Shown here: in pieces, positions 58,440 to 64,000 of the stretch | How positions within the stretch are numbered: the first letter of the stretch is position 1 | Layout of the letters: every line of letters begins with the position of its first letter | Origin: Micropterix aruncella | Lineage: Eukaryota; Arthropoda; Insecta; Lepidoptera; Micropterigidae | Length of the DNA stretch: 64,000 nt | Direction of reading: 5' to 3' | Assembly (NCBI GenBank): GCA_944548615.1 | Contig: OX155960.1 | Coordinates: forward strand, 35,006,499-35,070,498 | The notes under the pieces: model-generated | What the model was told of the DNA's origin: nothing | Seen by the model: the letters and a program-made list of their open reading frames with translations, nothing else | Databases searched by the model: none | Program-made: the position numbers and the translations under genes

Positions 58440-58720
58440 CACATGGCGCCCTATGTCGACAATCCGAACAATAAATTCGTCGCCGGAGTGGTGGCGGGGG
58501 TCGTAATCCAGTCGAATACAGTCACAGTCTCGAGTCGTGTCGTTCACACAAATTCCCAAGTCTGACGGCGTATCGTGGTTCGCAGGTCGCCAAGCACGCG
58601 AACGCGCCGGGCGCCGCCCCCGCGTCGAAAATGTCGCGGAAATGTCGACAGACCGGTGTGTTTGGTCAGTTTTACAAAGTCTACGTACCGTGGTGAATAT
58701 TTTAAAAGTGTTTGATTGAC
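58440..58720 (+). promoter_or_regulatory. GC-rich island, candidate alternative promoter/first exon
   Basis: GTCGCCGGAGTGGTGGCGGG is followed by a 5'-UTR-like run CAGTCGAATACAGTCACAGT-CTCGAGTCGTGTCG, then CGCGCCGGGCGCCGCCCCCG and a short ATG frame MSRKCRQTGVFGQFYKVYVP ending at 58695. The CAGTC/TCAGT initiator-like words and CpG density resemble insect promoters. No TATA box or clear splice donor fixes a transcript, so this is a weak call. Confidence 0.25.
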
Positions 58721-59044
58721 TTTTACTAACACGTATTAATTAATTATACAGAAAACATGTGTCGCAGTACATATGTTATAGTAATATATTATTAAGAATT
58801 GGGTAATAATAAATTTTTATCTATACAGATAAACAACGAAATTATTTAAAAAAAAAAAATTACATTGCGTATAACAGTGACCGTCGATAATACAACAAAG
58901 CGGCTATTCAGCAGCCAGGTTACATCACTACTGTCTGCGTGACGTCACGACTTAGGCTACCTGCCTAGGCTATGCTTCCTGCCTCGGCTCATAAACTAAC
59001 CTCAGATCTACAACAATTCTTAACGACAGGGCGCCGGTACCGGA
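58721..59044. other. No gene seen
   Basis: AT-rich, then mixed sequence with CTGCCTAGGC / CTGCCTCGGC near-repeats at 58961-58988. Confidence 0.4.
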
Positions 59045-59560
59045 TATTTATTTATTTATTTATTTATTAGTTTCAAATATTATTCAAGAGCATTACAGAC
59101 GAATCCAATTCGCCCTTGAATATTAAAGCAAGAGTGTAAGTCTAAAAATAAATGAATTACAGAACTAAATTTATCCTAAAATTGGACAAGAAAAAAAAGC
59201 ATAAAAATATAAAACTAAATAAAAGACAGATTATAATAAACATGAGATAGCAGGGAGTTGCCTATTTAGCTGCCAAAGGGATATACAAAAGATGTCTATT
59301 TCTGTGGGTAAGGAATTGAGAAGAGCTATAACCCTTCCCACTGGCCTGTCTACAAAAATATTTTTACGATAAAATATGGTACGGTACATTAAACAATAGA
59401 TGCGATCTCCTCGCTGTGTAATTTGCCGGTACATACAATTCAAACTTACATAGTAACTCTGGCAAATAAATAGTTCCTTGAATTAATTTATATGCAAATA
59501 TAATTAGGGAAATATATCGACGTGTTTCAAGACTGTTGTATCCTATCATTCCTAGCACAA
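59045..59560 (-). mobile_element. Jockey/CR1-like non-LTR retrotransposon 3' end
   Basis: The minus strand reads MLGMIGYNSLETRRYISLII, FAYKLIQGTIYLPELLCKFE, LYVPANYTARRSHLLFNVPY and, after a frameshift near 59395, NIFVDRPVGRVIALLNSLPT-EIDIFCISLWQL. This is the C-terminal LETRR...PELL...VP.R..R....P......N..P..R....N....IDIF pattern of these elements. The 3' UTR ends in an (AATA)n tail (59046-59070 as TATT on the + strand). Confidence 0.75.
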
Positions 59561-59689
59561 ACTCGGACGGAAATAAGTATGGATAAATATTGTATTTTCA
59601 GTAATAAATATATTTTCTGTAATAATTTTCATAAAAATATCTACCATGCACGTCGCTGCACCGACGCAATGGCATCCCCGTGCGCCTAG

Positions 59690-59930
59690 TCCTGTACATT
59701 TTTCTTTTTAGGGTGCCTCTCCTACTATTTAAGGTTGGCAGGCAGCTTTGCATACTTCTTTTTGTCCTTTCCCAGGCAAAACAATTCGGCGACATTCGTT
59801 ATCCCGGTCCATTCTCGAATGTTCCGCAACCAAGATTTTCGTCTACGGCCAGGTCTCCTCTTCCCTCCTTTTCCCATCATGATGAGTTGCAGGAGTTTGT
59901 ACCTGTCATGCCTAAGCACGTGACCCAGTA
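59690..59930 (-). mobile_element. Endonuclease-RT-type non-LTR element, C-terminal fragment
   Basis: The minus strand (59919-59725) reads MLRHDRYKLLQLIMMGK then GGKRRPGRRRKSWLRNIREW and TGITNVAELFCLGKDKKKYAKLPANL. This is the GHVLRHDR...GKR..GRRR.SWL.NIR.W ending of a class of LINE polyproteins, here intact to its stop. It differs from the RTE-like pair at 0.1-1 and 49.5 kb, so it is another lineage. Confidence 0.75.
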
Positions 59931-60675
59931 AATATAATTAAACGTGACGGAAAAAGAAATTTTGAAATATGAATATTTGGAGGTTCTCTACCATATCCTT
60001 CCGTCCGGTGACGTTTGCTGAAAAGGAAAGAACAGATAAAGGTGAAAAACAAGTAACGGAAATACTTTCTGTATTGAAGTGATACCCTTTTTTACCTAAT
60101 GTACCTATGACTTTATATCCCCGTAATGCAATAAGCGGTGTAATATGTCGACGAATTTTTTATCTTCCTCAATGCACCCAGCATGCCTATTCAATATTTT
60201 TTCTGCGAACTTAATTCCGCTCGATTTGTGCAATACTACATGTGTGCATATCTATCAACTATAGAACTACGTATTAAATGCGACTATTTTGACTCTTTGC
60301 AGCACTGGAAAAACCTCAGAGACTTCGGGGAGACCTATTTTATCACCATAACTTCCATTTCGAAATAAACGCCTACAGTTCCCCGATAAGGTTAGGTTTA
60401 CAAGGACAATCAAATACAAAGCCTATTGACGAACGCTGTAGGTAAAACGTGTTGATTTCTTTCAACACTTTCTATATGCAAAACAGAAATCTTTTCCTTC
60501 TTGTTTCTGCTATCGCGACCAAAAAGTCGTTTATAAAACATTCTTCGATTAGTAATCATTTAAACGAGTACCAGCAGTCATCTTGTACACCTCTTAGATA
60601 TGTATCGAAATGATTCAATACTGACTACTGCTACGCCATTCGTGCTTCGAATACTCTGTGCCACCTATATTATTC
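59931..60675. other. No gene seen
   Basis: Unique mixed sequence; 61-codon + ORF (60183-60368) unrecognised. Confidence 0.4.
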
Positions 60676-61260
60676 GGGGATTACACGCTCAGTCTGGCGT
60701 CAGTCTGGTCATCAGTCTGTTAATACTGATGCCAGACTGAGCGTCTAACCCACTTACTGATGGACTGACACCAGACTGACGGATTTTTAAATTTAATCAT
60801 TTTCGTCAGTCTGGTAAATACTGATGCCAGACTGATAGTGTACGTTTCGTCAGTCTCATGCAGGTGTCTTGTTTTATCAAGTATGGCTTAACCATTTCCA
60901 ATAGATGGTCAAAACACGCATCTTTCATCCGATAATAATTTTCGTAGTCATATTCTCCCCAGAATCTCTTGCTTCATTTAATAAATTCAAGTGCGTGTAA
61001 AAATCTCTTCTCTGTAGCTACGATTTTACCCACCATTTCCGTTTTACTTGTTTTTTTGCAGTTAGAGCTATTATTATAGCAATACAAGCTTTTTTTCTGC
61101 AATCCATTCTCTCTTTTAAAGTGTTATCTGGACGACGCTTTTGAGGTGACTGATGGCAGACTGATGCCAGACTGAGCTTGTAACCGGGTGTTCCGACCGT
61201 CAGTTTACCATCATTCCAGACTGATGGACCAGACTGACGCCAGACTGAGCGTGTAACCCC
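60676..61260. mobile_element. 585-bp non-autonomous DNA transposon with CAGACTGA-rich subterminal regions
   Basis: The left end GGGGATTACACGCTCAGTCT, then GGCGTCAGTCTGGTC, is inverted at the right end (GACCAGACTGACGCCAGACT-GAGCGTGTAACCCC). About 13 copies of CAGTCTG/CAGACTGA in both orientations fill the outer 180 bp (left) and 120 bp (right). The middle (60860-61140) is AT-rich and non-coding. The ends resemble PIF/Harbinger-type termini; target duplication unresolved. Confidence 0.8.
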
Positions 61261-63239
61261 CCACTTACAATCGTAAATTAACCTGGCGAGGATGTGGTCA
61301 ATTTGACCCTGCTTATTTGGTTTTGTGTACAGTATTTTGTCCAGCGATCGTACGCTGGCGAACTTCTTGGTAGCTGTAGCTATTAGATTTTCCTTCCTTC
61401 TGGGAGCTACTAATCAGTCATCCGCCGCCTGCGGATGAAGATAGAAGAGCGCGAACTCCAGAAGGGCATTCACGACCTTTCCACAACCACGACGTAGCAA
61501 TTTTGTGCCATTTTTCAAGGCAATATTTTTCCAAAAAATGGCCCTTTGACAGCGTTCTACGCAATGCTGAATACTCATGTTTATAGTGAATATATATGAA
61601 TGTTTGCGAAAGGTGTTATTCGTACATTTGTCAAGAACACATTGTTTCCGTTGTCAACCGTGTGCTATGGCGAGAAATGATTAATATCTTAAATGGCTGA
61701 AAAAGTAATTTTGTGATGAGAAATGATTGATCAGTGCATACAGTGGCTTTAAAAAATATCAGTTTTATGAAATTGCTTGTTTTTGTTTTTTTTTATTTTG
61801 TAATGAATAGTCCTGCTTAAGCCGATTATTTTTTAGACTTTTTGTATGTTTAAAATAATAAAACTTGTCGACGCGTAATGGTATTTTTTTATTAAAAAAT
61901 ATTTATTTAGTAACGTATTCGTAATTTTTATTCCGTCGTTTTTAAATACATACCAATAAATACTTAATTAAAAAATAAATGAATTACAGGGTCATCATGA
62001 CCCTCTACATTCTTAACGTACCTTTTTGTACCACATCCTCACCGGGTTAACAGTATAGATATATGTAGAGGTGTATCCTCTGCCTTATCTAACATCTTCA
62101 TTGTTAGTTATTGCAGTATACATTAGAAAAAAAATAACAACAAAATTTCAACAATACAGTGATTTGGATGAGTACGAACTATAATAAATTGAACAATATA
62201 TTCGTCTGAATAACATGTCCCTTTTTATGCGTAACTTGTACTAAAGGATTATAGAGGCCCAGATACACCGTTTTGGAGTCGCGTTCGTAATAACATCATT
62301 ATGAAAATAGACTTCGCTTATAGTATAATTTATGGGGCTGTTATGTGATGGGTACTTTTTCTTTGCGGCAATCCACTTCTCGCCAGAATCGCGCGTTGAA
62401 TAGTGATTTAGATGTAAGATACGATTCAAAAAGTTGACATGTCAATTTCGATGACACCTGTAAGAATGTCGGTTTTTACCTGAATTGGTAACCATGACGA
62501 AAAGTTTTCGTAATTGTCGATTGAAAATTAGGCGATATTTTTCTTTGTGTAGTGTCCGTCATCCGCTTCCTTTCGTTACTCCTTCCTTAGCCCATTTCAT
62601 CCGGTGCTTATTCATGTGACGTTCACCGATTAATAGTTAACAATATATTGTGTTTGATTATTAGTCCCCTTTCAAATGTACAAATATAGGCTCCCGTGTG
62701 CTCCTTCAGTATGCAAGTGTGGAAGTAGTCTTAATCTCTTCGTTTGACCATGGAGAAACATAATTTTGATGGTGGAACTCTCAAAAATGGTGCGTTTGGG
62801 CGCTGCGGGCCAAAAACAAAATGGCCGCCATCAAAAACACGTTTTCCTATTTATATCAGTAACCGTTGAAGATACGAAAAATGTTGTTGAATAAAAAATG
62901 TAGCCTGACAGATTGTGCATAGAAAAGGTCCTTACAATTTTCTTTGTATAACTAACCGTTTTCTCAAAAAAATTACTTTTGTAAAAAGAAATATTAAGAA
63001 ATGAAAAAATCGAAGTTTTAGGGTTTAGCAAGCACATATTTAAAGTTTTTGAAATTTTTTACATGTTTCCTGATTTATTACAATAATAACTGTATTAAAC
63101 TTTAATAAATTAACAAATATACCATTTTTATATTTTTTTTTATGTAGGAATTGGAAAGAGGAAAGAGACATTTCTTGAAAAGCTCTAATTTGTAATAACA
63201 ATACTGTTGAAGAAATACAATATTACATTTGTTAAATTT
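61261..63239. other. No gene seen; 3' part may be UTR of the cysteine-rich fragment
   Basis: Mixed then AT-rich. A GGGTCATCATGACCC palindrome is at 61990-62004. 62720-63239 lies downstream of the minus-strand fragment and could be its 3' region, including ATGGCCGCCATCAAAAAC. Confidence 0.35.
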
Positions 63240-64000
63240 TCAAATACAATCAATATCACTGTCAATGCCAATTTCACTTAAACCTAGATCTTCATCATTG
63301 TCTTCCTCGCATTCTCCAGTATTGTCGCAATGGTCAGGATCACCTTCGCACTTGCACATTTCAGTACACCGGAGTCCATTTGACTGACACGTACATGGAG
63401 GACAGCAACGTCTTTTTGAGCATGAGCAGCGGCAAAGCTCCAAGATAAGCTTTGGTGCACAGGGGTTGGTACAAGCAACAGGCTCGTATGCACTACCTAT
63501 TTTCTGCCATCCAAAATCTGAGGGTGACGGGTTATTAGGATGCTGAATTAGGTCCTGATTCCACTCAAAACATTGAAGGTGAGCCCGTAGCAATGCTGGA
63601 TTTAGTGCTGATTTTGTTGGAGGAAGGTTCTCATCTTGATGTTGTTTTTTAGTAAACAGGAACCATCGCACTGCTCCTATGTCTGTCAATGATGTTTTGG
63701 GGATGTATAGCTGACAAATGAGTGCTTCCAAGTTAGCCTTCACATCTTCAGTGAGTGATTAAAATTACCATCAAAGACAAAACCGTTGCCATTAAGACAG
63801 ACTTATCTCTCATTTCAAGTTTGTTGATAGCTTCCAGAAGCAGACCTGACATAGATTTGAGGCACAATTTAAGCAACTACGAGTTTTCAGCACTACCAAA
63901 GTCGTTGTTTGCAATTGACGGGAGTATGCACCATTGTCTGGCTAAGTACAAACTTACAGATGCTCTAGAATCAATCCAAGAGAAACCTGCTGAAGAAAAC
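63240..64000 (-). pseudogene. Cysteine-rich CXC-like C-terminal fragment of a multi-copy arthropod protein
   Basis: The frame from about 63755 down to the stop at 63240 has LPPTKSALNPALLRAHLQCF, a WNQDL..P..FGW region, an APKLILELCRCSC segment, CCPPCTCQSNGLRCTEMCKCEG and an acidic tail EEDNDEDLG. The Cys pattern (CRCSC..RCCPPCTC...CTEMCKC) resembles a tesmin-like CXC box that I recall at the C-terminus of a highly multiplied arthropod protein family, probably element-borne. A TAA lies in frame just upstream. Farther upstream (63744-64000) SGLLLEAINKLEMRDKSVLM and NGFVFDGNFNHSLKM in other frames look like N-terminal pieces of the same family. So the middle appears deleted, or is spliced out. 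It is cut by the window edge. Function unknown. Confidence 0.5.

Overview
This looks like an AT-rich insect nuclear contig, most likely lepidopteran. The evidence is the density and type of its mobile elements: Helitron-like elements, CR1/Jockey-like, RTE-like and I-like non-LTR fragments, many small foldback elements, and interspersed repeats that I recall as common in moth and butterfly genomes. There are no bacterial-style genes. Only one convincing host coding exon is visible, at 4067-4614 on the + strand. It encodes most of the thrombospondin-N/laminin-G-like domain of a multiplexin-type collagen (collagen XV/XVIII family; Mp in Drosophila). No other exon of that gene is recognisable, so the sequence to its right reads as a very long intron, possibly running into intergenic DNA, packed with transposable elements.

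Layout. 0-1 kb: RTE-like retrotransposon 3' end with a nested 284-bp inverted-repeat element. 1.9-2.6 kb: non-LTR fragments. 4.07-4.61 kb: multiplexin exon. 6-18 kb: inverted-repeat elements, a stop-riddled non-LTR relic, an inverted pair of repeats, a Helitron-like element, and the first full copy of an unclassified retroposon (called R here). 20-23 kb: duplicated RT fragment, a 244-bp (TA)n tract, and a tandemly permuted interspersed repeat. 26.8-30.6 kb: a satellite-like array of about 32 x 119 bp with a five-monomer higher-order repeat. 30.6-34.2 kb: two non-LTR 3' ends. 38.1-40.0 kb: a Helitron-like element with a 137-bp internal array. 40-45 kb: foldback elements, one carrying a second R copy. 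46.8-51.3 kb: two low-copy relatives of the satellite (one carrying a third R copy), an I-like RNase H relic, and an RTE-like insertion with a 14-bp target duplication. 54-61 kb: more non-LTR 3' ends, inverted-repeat elements, and a transposon rich in CAGACTGA motifs. 63.2-64 kb: a cysteine-rich fragment of a multi-copy arthropod protein.

The most interesting content is R: three full-length copies (17618-18245, 43556-44243, 50450-51118). They share both ends, are flanked by 12-15 bp target duplications, have no meaningful ORF and no poly-A tail, and keep a 3' hairpin whose stem survives sequence change. The second is the 119-bp satellite, whose monomers also occur in low number inside dispersed elements, which suggests a satellite grown from a mobile element. 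Apart from the collagen exon, the sequences here do not form a pathway; they record successive insertions, several nested inside one another.
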